DNA of 64,000 bases, taken from contig NZ_CP048000.1 in the NCBI RefSeq assembly GCF_009931695.1, positions 3,365,501 to 3,429,500 of the forward strand, written 5' to 3'. Positions 49,491 to 58,206 of this stretch are shown one piece after another. Both the position numbers and the translations under genes were made by a program. Below the pieces are notes generated by a model. It did no database searches, had not been told where the DNA came from, and was given only the letters and a program-made list of their open reading frames with translations. The DNA is from Anaerocolumna sedimenticola. GTDB taxonomy: Bacteria > Bacillota > Clostridia > Lachnospirales > Lachnospiraceae. Position 1 is the stretch's first letter. Each line of letters opens with the position of its first letter.

Positions 49491-50338
49491 TGGACTTATG
49501 GTATACGGAAAATCATACGGAAGAAGCACGTTTTTCTATTAAGATCGACCGGCAGTTAGTCAGCAGGCAGAGTGAGTTTCAAAGAATTGATATATTTGAA
49601 TCCAGGGAATTTGGAAGAATCCTGACACTGGACGGTTATCTTATGGTAACGGAAAAGGATGAGTTTATTTATCATGATATGATAACCCATGTTCCCATGG
49701 CTACAAATCCTAATATTAAAAAAGTATTGGTAATTGGTGCAGGGGATGGCGGGACGGTCCGTGAATTACTCCGCTATGATTCCATCACCCATATTGATAT
49801 GGTGGAAATTGATGAAGAAGTAGTAAAGTTGAGTAAAGAGTATTTACCTTTTACGGCTAAGGGTCTTACCGATGAAAGAGTACACCTCTTTTTTGAAGAT
49901 GGATTAAAATATGTAAGGCATAAGGAAGGGGAATATGATCTGATTATCGTTGATTCCACAGATCCTTTCGGACCGGGAGAAGGCCTCTTTACGAAAGAAT
50001 TCTACGGTAATTGTTACCGTGCTTTAAATGAAGAGGGAATTTTAGTGAACCAGCATGAAAGTATGTATTATTCGTCTTATGCGGCTTCCATGAAACGGGC
50101 TCATCAGAGGATAAAAGATTCTTTCCCTATTGCTAAAATATATCAGGCTCATATACCGACTTATCCATCCGGTCATTGGCTGTTTGGTTTTGCTTCAAAG
50201 AAATATGATCCGGTGGGAGACCTGGATGCGGGATTATGGAATAACTTAGGGATAAAGACCAGATATTATAATACCGATTTACATGTGGGTGCCTTTGCCA
50301 TTCCCAATTATGTGAAAGAACAATTGGAATCGGAATAA
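49490..50338 (+). CDS. speE: Spermidine synthase (polyamine aminopropyltransferase)
   Basis: 282 residues. An N-terminal beta domain (YTENHTEEARFSIKI; QSEFQRIDIFESREFGRILTLDG) and a Rossmann domain with VLVIGAGDGGTVRELLRYD, DLIIVDSTDPFGPGEGLFT and NQHESMYY are intact. Its TAATG overlap with the preceding gene indicates coupling. It transfers aminopropyl from decarboxylated AdoMet to putrescine. Confidence 0.96.
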   Translation: MDLWYTENHTEEARFSIKIDRQLVSRQSEFQRIDIFESREFGRILTLDGYLMVTEKDEFIYHDMITHVPMATNPNIKKVLVIGAGDGGTVRELLRYDSITHIDMVEIDEEVVKLSKEYLPFTAKGLTDERVHLFFEDGLKYVRHKEGEYDLIIVDSTDPFGPGEGLFTKEFYGNCYRALNEEGILVNQHESMYYSSYAASMKRAHQRIKDSFPIAKIYQAHIPTYPSGHWLFGFASKKYDPVGDLDAGLWNNLGIKTRYYNTDLHVGAFAIPNYVKEQLESE

Positions 50339-50357
50339 GGTAAATAAAAGCATTTAT

Positions 50358-50533
50358 AAAAATACTATTATAGGTAATTGCGAAACTATGTAGTTTTTCG
50401 AATATACCATACAATTGATACGAATTTTATAGCTTCAGTTGCCCTCCGGGCAAGATTCGGCTCTAAAATTGTATTAATTGCATGGTATATAGATATAATA
50501 TTTGAGTTTCGCAATTACCTAAAAATACTAATT
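50358..50533. mobile_element. 150-bp palindromic element (MITE-like), copy C with near-duplicated flanks
   Basis: The element spans 50371-50520. Its ends TAGGTAATTGCGAAAC and GTTTCGCAATTACCT are perfect complements over 15 bases. The inner stem and the central TTGCC-CTCC-GGGCAA match copy A, with a changed loop and kept stem. The flanks AAAAATACTATTA (50358-50370) and AAAAATACTAATT (50521-50533) share their first ten bases. It splits the polyamine cluster between speE and the dehydrogenase gene. Confidence 0.8.
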
Positions 50534-50553
50534 GAATCCTAGGAGGAATATAC

Positions 50554-51753
50554 ATGGGAAAAGCGTTAATTATTGGTGCCGGCGGTGTAGCCAGCGTTGT
50601 AGTGCATAAATGTTGTCAGAATCCTGACGTTTTTGAGGAAATATTAATAGCAAGCAGAACCGTATCAAAATGTGATGCCTTAAAAGAAAAATTACAGGGC
50701 GGAAAAACAAAAATATCCACTGCACAGTTAGATGCAGACAATACAGAAGAAATCGTTGCTTTAATTAATAAATTTAAACCGGACATTGTAATTAATGTGG
50801 CACTTCCTTATCAGGATTTAACCATTATGGATGCCTGTCTAGCAGCTAAGGTAGATTATCTGGATACAGCGAATTATGAACCGATTGATACTGCTAAATT
50901 TGAATATAGCTGGCAGTGGGCTTATAGGGAAAAATTTAAGGAAGCCGGTATTACGGCTGTTTTAGGCTGTGGTTTTGACCCTGGTGTAACCGGTGTATTC
51001 TCGGCTTATGCCATGAAGCATTATTTTGATGAAATTAAACAGATTGATATCCTGGATGCAAATGCAGGGGATCATGGATATCCTTTTGCAACGAATTTTA
51101 ATCCGGAGATTAATATTCGTGAAGTTACTGCTAACGGCAGCTATTTTGAGAACGGTGAATTTATTGAGACAGAACCAATGTCCATTAAGAGAGTATATAA
51201 TTTCCCTGAAATTGGTGATAAGGATATGTATCTGCTCCATCATGAAGAAATGGAATCCCTGGCTTTAAATATAAATGGTATTAAAAAGATTCGTTTCTGG
51301 ATGACTTTTTCCGAGCGTTATCTAACCCATCTTAAGGTACTTGAGAATGTTGGCATGACATCGATTGAACCGATAGAATTTGATGGAAAACAGATCGTAC
51401 CGCTTCAGTTTTTAAAGGCAGTGCTTCCGGATCCCGCTTCCCTTGGACCAAGAACCAAAGGAAAAACCAATATCGGATGTATCTATCAGGGAACAAAAGA
51501 CGGTCAGCCTAAAAATTATTATGTATATAATGTTTGTGATCATGAAGAATGTTATAAAGAGGTTGGTTCCCAGGCTATTTCCTATACCACAGGAGTTCCT
51601 GCCATGATTGGGGCTATGATGGTATTAACCGGAAAATGGAAAAAACCCGGTGTATTTAATGTAGAAGAGTTTGATCCGGATCCGTTTATGGAACAATTAA
51701 ATAAACAGGGACTTCCTTGGAAAGAGGACTTTAATCCAAGCTTAGTAGATTAA
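50554..51753 (+). CDS. Carboxynorspermidine/carboxyspermidine dehydrogenase (saccharopine dehydrogenase family)
   Basis: 399 residues. The Rossmann motif ALIIGAGGVASVVVHKC is at the start, with DTANYEP and GCGFDPGVTGVFSAYA as in CASDH. It condenses putrescine with aspartate semialdehyde to carboxyspermidine (or the norspermidine analogue) using NADPH. The partner decarboxylase gene follows. RBS AGGAGG, 13 bases after the end of the flanking duplication. Confidence 0.93.
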   Translation: MGKALIIGAGGVASVVVHKCCQNPDVFEEILIASRTVSKCDALKEKLQGGKTKISTAQLDADNTEEIVALINKFKPDIVINVALPYQDLTIMDACLAAKVDYLDTANYEPIDTAKFEYSWQWAYREKFKEAGITAVLGCGFDPGVTGVFSAYAMKHYFDEIKQIDILDANAGDHGYPFATNFNPEINIREVTANGSYFENGEFIETEPMSIKRVYNFPEIGDKDMYLLHHEEMESLALNINGIKKIRFWMTFSERYLTHLKVLENVGMTSIEPIEFDGKQIVPLQFLKAVLPDPASLGPRTKGKTNIGCIYQGTKDGQPKNYYVYNVCDHEECYKEVGSQAISYTTGVPAMIGAMMVLTGKWKKPGVFNVEEFDPDPFMEQLNKQGLPWKEDFNPSLVD

Positions 51754-51785
51754 ATAATTGCCGCTTAAGGCAGATGACATAAGAG

Positions 51786-51845
51786 GCTGTTGCAAATTCT
51801 ACACTAATTTTTAGTAAGTGATAAATTAGTTAATTTTGCAACAGC
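51786..51845 (+). terminator. Stem-loop between the dehydrogenase and decarboxylase genes
   Basis: GCTGTTGCAAA pairs with TTTTGCAACAGC across an AT-rich loop. No T tract follows. It may attenuate or process the transcript inside the operon. Confidence 0.55.
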
Positions 51846-51888
51846 TTGAATTCATTTAATTATGCAAAACACGCAGATAGGAGTTAGC

Positions 51889-53037
51889 ATGAATTTTGAT
51901 GTAAAAAACCTACCAACACCTATTTATATTGTAGATGAAAGCCTTTTAAAGAAAAACCTGGAGTTGTTAAAACAGGTATCCGATGCCACAGGTTGTAAAA
52001 TATTATTGGCGCAGAAAGCTTTCTCCATGTTTTCGGAATATCCTTTAATTGGGGAGTACCTTCAAGGTACGACTGCCAGTTCATTATATGAAGCGAGACT
52101 TGGCAGAGAAGAAATGAAAGGGGAAGTGCACATATTTTCTCCTGCTTACCGGGAAGATGAAATTAGTGAAATTATATCCCTATGTGACCACATGGTATTT
52201 AATTCCTTTTCCCAGTTAAAAAAATATCATCCTGTAATAGAATCCTCCGGTAAAAAAATAGATTGCGGGCTTCGAATCAATCCGGAATATTCCGAGATTG
52301 AGACGGATTTATATAATCCTTGTATCCCTGGCTCCAGATTCGGTATTACCCTGACCCAATTTGAGCATTATTTAGAAACAGAGAATTTAGAGGAAATAAA
52401 CGGCTTGCATTTTCATACGATGTGTGAACAGAATTCCGATGTTCTGGAGCGAACAGTACGCGTAGTAGATGAAAAATTCGGTAAGTTTATCAGTAAAATG
52501 AAATGGGTCAATTTTGGCGGAGGTCATCATATAACAAGACCGGATTATGATATTGATACGCTCATAGACTCCATACAATTCATGAAAGAAAAATACGGAG
52601 TAGAGGTATACTTAGAACCTGGGGAAGCAGTAGCACTGAACACCGGTTATTTAGTTACCAAAGTGTTAGATACTTTGGAAAATGGAATGGATATTGCTAT
52701 TCTTGATACTTCGGCGGCCTGCCATATGCCGGATGTTCTTGAGATGCCTTACCGTCCGGAGGTAATCGGAGCCGGAAAACCAGGAGAAAATCCTTTTACT
52801 TACCGCCTTGGAGGTCCTACCTGCCTGGCCGGAGATGTCATCGGTGATTACTCTTTTAAAGAACCTTTACAACCTGGAGATACCTTGGTTTTTTGTGATA
52901 TGGCTCATTATTCCATGGTAAAAAATAATACATTTAACGGAATCGGGTTACCTGCCATAGGGGCATGGAGTCCGGAAAAAGGAACAAGAATCATCAGACA
53001 ATTTGGATATGATGACTTTAAAATGAGGTTATCCTAG
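51889..53037 (+). CDS. nspC: Carboxynorspermidine/carboxyspermidine decarboxylase
   Basis: 382 residues, alanine racemase-fold PLP enzyme. LPTPIYIVDESLL is at the N-terminus, with the PLP Lys in LLAQKAFSM, then GLHFHTMCEQ, NFGGGHHITR and GPTCLAGDVIGDY. Start ATG 51889 follows AGGAG with five-base spacing; the earlier in-frame ATG (51862) has no RBS. It decarboxylates the product of the previous enzyme to spermidine or norspermidine. Confidence 0.95.
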   Translation: MNFDVKNLPTPIYIVDESLLKKNLELLKQVSDATGCKILLAQKAFSMFSEYPLIGEYLQGTTASSLYEARLGREEMKGEVHIFSPAYREDEISEIISLCDHMVFNSFSQLKKYHPVIESSGKKIDCGLRINPEYSEIETDLYNPCIPGSRFGITLTQFEHYLETENLEEINGLHFHTMCEQNSDVLERTVRVVDEKFGKFISKMKWVNFGGGHHITRPDYDIDTLIDSIQFMKEKYGVEVYLEPGEAVALNTGYLVTKVLDTLENGMDIAILDTSAACHMPDVLEMPYRPEVIGAGKPGENPFTYRLGGPTCLAGDVIGDYSFKEPLQPGDTLVFCDMAHYSMVKNNTFNGIGLPAIGAWSPEKGTRIIRQFGYDDFKMRLS

Positions 53038-53061
53038 GATAAATATAAGAATAATCAAGAG

Positions 53062-53096
53062 TAATCACTCTCCTAGCGGAGGGTGGTTATTTTTGT
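53062..53096 (+). terminator. Terminator of the polyamine cluster
   Basis: TAATCACTCTCC and GGAGGGTGGTTA form a stem with G-T pairs over the loop TAGC, followed by TTTTT. Confidence 0.8.
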
Positions 53097-53227
53097 TATC
53101 CGGTTGAAAAACATGTTTCCCTATTCCGTGAAGAAAGATTGATAGAGAATGTCAGGTTTCTTAAATAAAAATTGACACCTATATTTACCTAATTTCATAA
53201 TGTATTATTAGAAAAATTAAGTAAGAG

Positions 53228-53941
53228 GTGATAACAATTATTAAAATAGTAGTCATTATCCTAGTTGTAATTATACTACTTGTATTCCTTATTAGATTTT
53301 ATGGTTCAAAAGTAATCTCAAAACCTAGGAAGCAGACAAACCATATGCTTGATAATATGAATAAGGATAATGGTAATTTAAATATAGAACCGGATATCCA
53401 TACTGAAAATGTATTGGAAACTTTAGCATCCGGCTTTAACCAGCCTATTTATACGGATAAAAGCAGTGCGGATGTCACACGGATAAATTCTGATATGGCA
53501 GCTGATACATCCGGACTATCAGCTTTGGCAGGAGATCGTACGAAACAGAATGAGGATAATATTGTAAATAAAATTGATCTCATTACAGGCGGATTACAAG
53601 AAAATGCTGAAATTACAGAAGAAGCACCTTTAAATACAGAAGAAATAACAATTGATGACGTATTGGTTCCAAACGAAGCAGAGAATGTAAATAAATTCAA
53701 CCATATAGGTTCAGATACCTCTACTGGGAATTTACTGGGATTAAAAGAGCTGGTCCAGACAATAGAAAATGTACAAAAATCCTCCGTATTGGTTTACCAG
53801 GTGTTTGAGGAATTAAAGGATAGGTCAGGGCGGATTAATGAAATTAATACTTTAGTAACGGAAATATCAGAACAAACAAACCAATTAGTCTTAAATACAG
53901 CCAAGGAAGCTGCCAAAGACAGCGAGGGAGATAGTTTATAA
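53228..53941 (+). CDS. Membrane protein ending in half of a chemoreceptor signalling hairpin
   Basis: 237 residues. One membrane helix at about 3-24, then a 140-residue acidic linker. The final 65 residues (QTIENVQKSSVLVYQVFEEL, RSGRINEINTLVTEI, SEQTNQLVLNTAKEAA) align by eye with the ascending helix of a methyl-accepting chemotaxis protein up to the hairpin tip. There the protein stops; the descending helix is absent. AGAGGTGAT at 53224-53232 looks like an RBS, so translation may start at ATT 53237 instead of GTG 53228. Function unknown. Confidence 0.75.
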   Translation: MITIIKIVVIILVVIILLVFLIRFYGSKVISKPRKQTNHMLDNMNKDNGNLNIEPDIHTENVLETLASGFNQPIYTDKSSADVTRINSDMAADTSGLSALAGDRTKQNEDNIVNKIDLITGGLQENAEITEEAPLNTEEITIDDVLVPNEAENVNKFNHIGSDTSTGNLLGLKELVQTIENVQKSSVLVYQVFEELKDRSGRINEINTLVTEISEQTNQLVLNTAKEAAKDSEGDSL

Positions 53942-54120
53942 TAAATAGCATGCATAAACCTGTTATGTTATTAAAATACAAAAGATAATACTTAAAGATA
54001 AAACTAAAGATAAAACAAAAACTTTTAAAATAATATTACTTTAATAAAATAGGAAAGGCACTTAATTTATGCTCTCATCATAGATTAGTAATAAACCCTA
54101 ATCGTTGAGGTGCTTTTTCA

Positions 54121-54759
54121 GTGAAATCCTTTCCCAAACCACTGAGCGCCAAGGAAGAAACGGAAATCTTAAACCAATGCATGGAAGGAAGTAAGGAAGC
54201 TAGAGACATCCTGATTGAACGAAATCTCCGTCTGGTTGCACATATTGTAAAGAAGTATAATACGGCGGATAAAGAGATAGATGACCTCATATCCATTGGC
54301 ACAATCGGCTTAATTAAAGCCATAGACACCTTTGATGCAGATAAGGGTATCAGACTAGCGACATATGCATCCAGGTGTATTGATAATGAACTGTTAATGA
54401 TGCTTAGAAGTGGAAAAAGACAGACAAAAGAAGTGTACTTATATGAACCTATTGGTTCTGATAAAGAAGGTCATGAAATAAATTTATTAGATATAATAGA
54501 AAGTTCAGACACAGATATCGTAGATGAGTTGGAATTACAGGGGAATGTAAAGAAACTTTATGAATTAGTCAATAAAGTTTTAACAAAAAGAGAAAGACAG
54601 ATTATTGAAATGCGGTATGGGTTAAATATGCAGGAAGAAATTACACAAAGAGAAATTGCAAATAAAATCGGCATATCCCGTTCTTATGTTTCCAGAATCG
54701 AGAAAAAGGCACTAAAAAAACTGAGAGAAAGTTTTGAAAAAGAAAATAAAGAGTTATAA
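54121..54759 (+). CDS. sigK: RNA polymerase sporulation sigma factor SigK
   Basis: 212 residues. FPKPLSAKEE at the N-terminus, region 2 (RNLRLVAHIVKKYNT, DLISIGTIGLIKAID, RLATYASRCIDNELLM) and region 4 (TQREIANKIGISRSYVSRIEKKAL) match sigma-K. The GTG start follows GAGGTG (54107-54112), and an in-frame stop lies 12 bases upstream of it, so no pro-sequence is encoded. The gene is continuous, without a skin element. It directs late mother-cell transcription. Confidence 0.92.
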   Translation: MKSFPKPLSAKEETEILNQCMEGSKEARDILIERNLRLVAHIVKKYNTADKEIDDLISIGTIGLIKAIDTFDADKGIRLATYASRCIDNELLMMLRSGKRQTKEVYLYEPIGSDKEGHEINLLDIIESSDTDIVDELELQGNVKKLYELVNKVLTKRERQIIEMRYGLNMQEEITQREIANKIGISRSYVSRIEKKALKKLRESFEKENKEL

Positions 54760-54762
54760 TTT

Positions 54763-54815
54763 AAAGGTTAAGTTGGCGGATCTGATAAAAAAATCCAGCC
54801 GGCTTAACCTTTTTT
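54763..54815 (+). terminator. Terminator after sigK
   Basis: AAAGGTTAAG pairs with CTTAACCTTT, enclosing a second paired part (GGCGGAT/ATCCAGCC), followed by a T tract. Confidence 0.88.
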
Positions 54816-54857
54816 ATGCCTGTCTCCGCCTTATTTATAATGAAAATTTTTATTGAC

Positions 54858-54996
54858 CCATTATGTAAACCATAAATAAACCTATTATATAAATTTAATA
54901 AAACTATTATGTAACCATAAACGAACCAATTATATAAACCTAACTAGACCTATTATGTAAACTTATACGAAAACTATTATGAAAATTTTTACTGTA
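54858..54996. repeat. Degenerate tandem array, period 22-25 bp, upstream of pilB
   Basis: Six units begin at 54858, 54881, 54904, 54926, 54949 and 54974, with consensus near CCTATTATRTAAACCTAAAC. The array is bracketed by ATGAAAATTTTTATTG (54840) and ATGAAAATTTTTACTG (54980). Spacing is close to two helical turns, so a protein could bind one face of the DNA. It ends 12 bases before the -35 box of the pilB promoter. Confidence 0.7.
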
Positions 54997-55007
54997 TTTA
55001 TTATATC

Positions 55008-55036
55008 TGGACAGAAAATTATATGTGGTGTAGAAT
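55008..55036 (+). promoter_or_regulatory. Promoter of the type IV pilus operon
   Basis: TGGACA (55008-55013) and TAGAAT (55031-55036) are 17 bases apart, 83 bases before the pilB start. Confidence 0.6.
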
Positions 55037-55118
55037 AAAGTTATTGCTTATTGACTAGAAAGCGAACACAATATTCATACTTAATAAAAGCCTGCTTTTT
55101 TGGCAGATTGGAGATAAA

Positions 55119-56834
55119 ATGGGAAGCATTACTAGAATTAAAAAAAGGCTTGGTGATCTTCTTGTTGATGCGGGAATAATTACGGAGAGCCAGTTAAATA
55201 TAGCCTTAAATGAACAAAAGAAAGTAAAGGGCAGAAAGCTTGGAGAAACGCTTATTGATTTAGGTTTCACCGATGAGATTGAAATTGCAGATGCACTAAA
55301 ACAGCAACTTCGTCTGGATATGGTTATACTGTCAGGAATACGAATTCCGGGTGAAATTTTAAAATTAATCAGTGACCAAACCGTATTAAGAAAAAATATG
55401 ATAATCCCCTTTGCATTTAAGGATAATAATCCCAATGTACTTAGGGTAGCCATGGCAGATCCAATGGATATTGTAGCCATGGATGATTTAAGGATATTAA
55501 CCAATTTACAGATAGAACCTGTAGTATCGACAACAAGAGAAATAGCTGGTGCCATTGACAAATATTTTGGAAATGCGGAGATTCAGGCGGTAGCTGCAAA
55601 GTATACCCTGGAAAAAGAACAGCAATATCAGGCGGAGGCAGAACTTGCAGCGGCATATAATGCAGATGTCAACAACTCACCGATTGTTATACTGGTAAGA
55701 ACGATAATTGAACAAGCTGTAAGACAACGCGCCAGCGATATACATATAGAAGCCATGGAAGATAAAGTCCGCGTGCGTTACCGTGTGGATGGAATCTTAT
55801 ATGAAGCTATGACATATCAGGCAGATTTACTGTCAGCGATTGTGGCAAGAATAAAAATAATTGGGGATATGGACATTTCGGAAAAAAGAAAACCGCAGGA
55901 CGGCCGTATGACCATTACGGTTGACCGGCAGGAATTTGATATCCGTATTTCCATCCTTCCAACCGTATTTGGGGAAAAGGTTGTTCTACGCCTAACTTCG
56001 AAGAAAACCCTTAGTAAAGCCAAAAAGGAATTAGGGCTTACGGAAGAAGATATGGTTAAATTCGACCGGCTTTTATTAAAACCACACGGTATGATTTTAG
56101 TTACGGGACCTACCGGAAGCGGTAAATCAACTACACTTTATACCGCACTGAATGAAATCAATAAAAACAATGTCAATATTATTACGGTAGAAGACCCGGT
56201 AGAAGCTAATATAACCGGTGTCAACCAGGTACAGGTAAATTCCAAATCAGATCTGACCTTTGCCAATGCGCTAAGATCAATCTTGCGCCAGGATCCGGAT
56301 ATTATTATGGTAGGTGAAATAAGAGATGAAGAGACTGCAAGTATAGCTGTAAAAGCTTCGATAACCGGCCATTTAGTAGTAAGTACCCTCCATACCAATA
56401 ATGCTGCAAGTACGATCACCCGTCTGGTGGATATGGGAATTGAGCCTTTTTTACTGGCAGATGCCATGGTTGGTGTTATAGCACAACGATTGGTCAGACG
56501 GCTGTGCAAATGTAAAAAACCAAGATATGTCGCATCATCTGAAAAAGAATATTTAAACATAGCCCCTGATAAAGAACAGATAATCTATGAACCTTGTGGC
56601 TGCCAATTATGTAATGATACCGGATTTTACGGACGTATCGGTATTTATGAGATAATGCCGATTACCCCAAAAATCCGTGATATTATAAGTAAACGAAAGA
56701 CGGCGGATGAAATAATGGCAGCAGCGTTAGAAGAGGGTATGAGGACATTAAGGATGAATGCATCAAAGTATGTTTTAGACGGTATAACCTCATTAGGCGA
56801 AATGAAACGTGTTTCTTTTGAAGATATGATATAA
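55119..56834 (+). CDS. pilB: Type IV pilus assembly ATPase PilB
   Basis: 571 residues. An N-terminal MshEN/GspE-N domain (RLGDLLVDAGIITESQLNIAL) is followed by the secretion ATPase core with Walker A GPTGSGKSTT near residue 330, Asp and His boxes, Walker B (DIIMVGEIRDEETA) and a tetracysteine zinc loop (CKCKK...CGCQLC). It powers pilus extension at the inner face of the membrane. RBS GGAGAT. Confidence 0.95.
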   Translation: MGSITRIKKRLGDLLVDAGIITESQLNIALNEQKKVKGRKLGETLIDLGFTDEIEIADALKQQLRLDMVILSGIRIPGEILKLISDQTVLRKNMIIPFAFKDNNPNVLRVAMADPMDIVAMDDLRILTNLQIEPVVSTTREIAGAIDKYFGNAEIQAVAAKYTLEKEQQYQAEAELAAAYNADVNNSPIVILVRTIIEQAVRQRASDIHIEAMEDKVRVRYRVDGILYEAMTYQADLLSAIVARIKIIGDMDISEKRKPQDGRMTITVDRQEFDIRISILPTVFGEKVVLRLTSKKTLSKAKKELGLTEEDMVKFDRLLLKPHGMILVTGPTGSGKSTTLYTALNEINKNNVNIITVEDPVEANITGVNQVQVNSKSDLTFANALRSILRQDPDIIMVGEIRDEETASIAVKASITGHLVVSTLHTNNAASTITRLVDMGIEPFLLADAMVGVIAQRLVRRLCKCKKPRYVASSEKEYLNIAPDKEQIIYEPCGCQLCNDTGFYGRIGIYEIMPITPKIRDIISKRKTADEIMAAALEEGMRTLRMNASKYVLDGITSLGEMKRVSFEDMI

Positions 56835-56869
56835 ATATATACGAAAATACTGCTTTTTAATGGGTTTTA

Positions 56870-56905
56870 GTAATTATAAAATTGAATCGTTTCGCAATTA
56901 TCTAT
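56870..56905. repeat. Relict end of the 150-bp palindromic element
   Basis: GTTTCGCAATTATCTA (56889-56904) matches the element right end GTTTCGCAATTACCTA at 15 of 16 bases. TAGTAATTATAAAA just upstream resembles a decayed left end, so this may be an internally deleted copy. It lies between pilB and pilT. Confidence 0.45.
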
Positions 56906-56934
56906 GTGATTTGATAATAGAAAGGGAAAATAGT

Positions 56935-57993
56935 ATGGTAACACTAAAAGAATTATTAACCATTGCAAAAGAGAAAAAAGCATCCGATTTACATGTTACG
57001 GTAGGTATTCCGCCTATTTGCCGAATTAACGGAGAATTAACGGATATGGGTTATGATAAAATGCTTCCGGAAGATATGGTGAATTTATTAGAGCCTGTTT
57101 TTAGTGAGCACACAAAAGTTATATTTGATGAAAAAGGGGAAGTAGATTTATCTTATTCAATCCCGGGGTTAGGCAGATACCGCGTAAATATTTTTAAGCA
57201 AAGAGGTTCCTATGCCTGTGTTATGCGTTTGGTGGGTACCAATATTCCAAAACCTTATGAATTAAATATTCCATCTTCAGTTGTGGACTTAACGAAAAAA
57301 AAGAGAGGTTTAATCTTAGTAACCGGACCTACCGGAAGCGGTAAGTCAACTACCTTGGCCTCATTAATAGATATTATAAATACGAATTACAACTCCCATG
57401 TTATTACACTGGAAGATCCTATCGAATACCTCCATACCCATAAAAAAGCCATCGTTAATCAGAGAGAGATCGGTCTGGATACGACAAGTTATGCATGTGC
57501 TTTAAGAGCAGCATTAAGAGAAGACCCGGATGTTATTTTAGTTGGGGAAATGAGAGATTTAGATACCATATCAATTGCTATCACCGCTGCAGAAACCGGT
57601 CACCTTGTATTTTCAACGCTTCATACAACCGGAGCAGCAAATACGATAGACCGTATTATTGATGTATTTCCACCGCATCAGCAACAGCAGATTCGTGTAC
57701 AGTTATCTTCCGTACTGGAATCGGTCATTTCCCAGCAATTAATACCAACTGCGGAGGGTTATGGAAGAATAGCGGCATATGAGGTAATGCATGCGACTCC
57801 GGCAATTAAAAATCTCATAAGAGAGGGAAAGACTCATCAAATTAATTCAATCATCCAGACTAATAAAAAAATTGGAATGCAAACCATGGATGATGCTATC
57901 TTCGAATTATATCTAAACAGAACTATAACTGCAGAAAAGGCTATTGATTTCGCCGGGGATTCAACTGTAATGGAACGAAAAATAAACTTATAG
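56935..57993 (+). CDS. pilT: Type IV pilus twitching ATPase PilT
   Basis: 352 residues: LLTIAKEKKASDLHVTVGIPP, Walker A GPTGSGKSTTLASL near 135, the box VGEMRDLDTI, HTTGAANTIDRIID, and the retraction motif region AYEVMHATPAIKNLIREGK (AIRNLIRE-like). Start ATG 56935 follows GAAAGGG; the longer frame from 56860 runs through the relict repeat and lacks an RBS. It powers pilus retraction. Confidence 0.95.
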   Translation: MVTLKELLTIAKEKKASDLHVTVGIPPICRINGELTDMGYDKMLPEDMVNLLEPVFSEHTKVIFDEKGEVDLSYSIPGLGRYRVNIFKQRGSYACVMRLVGTNIPKPYELNIPSSVVDLTKKKRGLILVTGPTGSGKSTTLASLIDIINTNYNSHVITLEDPIEYLHTHKKAIVNQREIGLDTTSYACALRAALREDPDVILVGEMRDLDTISIAITAAETGHLVFSTLHTTGAANTIDRIIDVFPPHQQQQIRVQLSSVLESVISQQLIPTAEGYGRIAAYEVMHATPAIKNLIREGKTHQINSIIQTNKKIGMQTMDDAIFELYLNRTITAEKAIDFAGDSTVMERKINL

Positions 57994-58098
57994 CTCTTTT
58001 TATGTTGACAGAATGAAAGATAAGGAAAACTATGTAAAATAAAGTCTGATTATTGGGGATTATCGGGGATGATTTTTAAAATTCCATTATTAGTTATG

Positions 58099-58128
58099 TT
58101 GACAGGAATACAAAGCCAGTAGTACAAT
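58099..58128 (+). promoter_or_regulatory. Internal promoter upstream of pilC
   Basis: TTGACA (58099-58104) and TACAAT (58123-58128) are 18 bases apart. The stretch TATGTTGACAG occurs twice, at 58001-58011 and 58095-58105, 94 bases apart. Confidence 0.7.
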
Positions 58129-58206
58129 AGGCCTATAATTTAAAGCAGTTAATTAGATACATAATGAAAGATAGTTTTTTATTCTATTATACAAAAGGAG
58201 GAAATA

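Noticed and set aside
54858..54996. CRISPR array
   Set aside because: The units are head-to-tail without spacers, too degenerate, and no cas gene is present.
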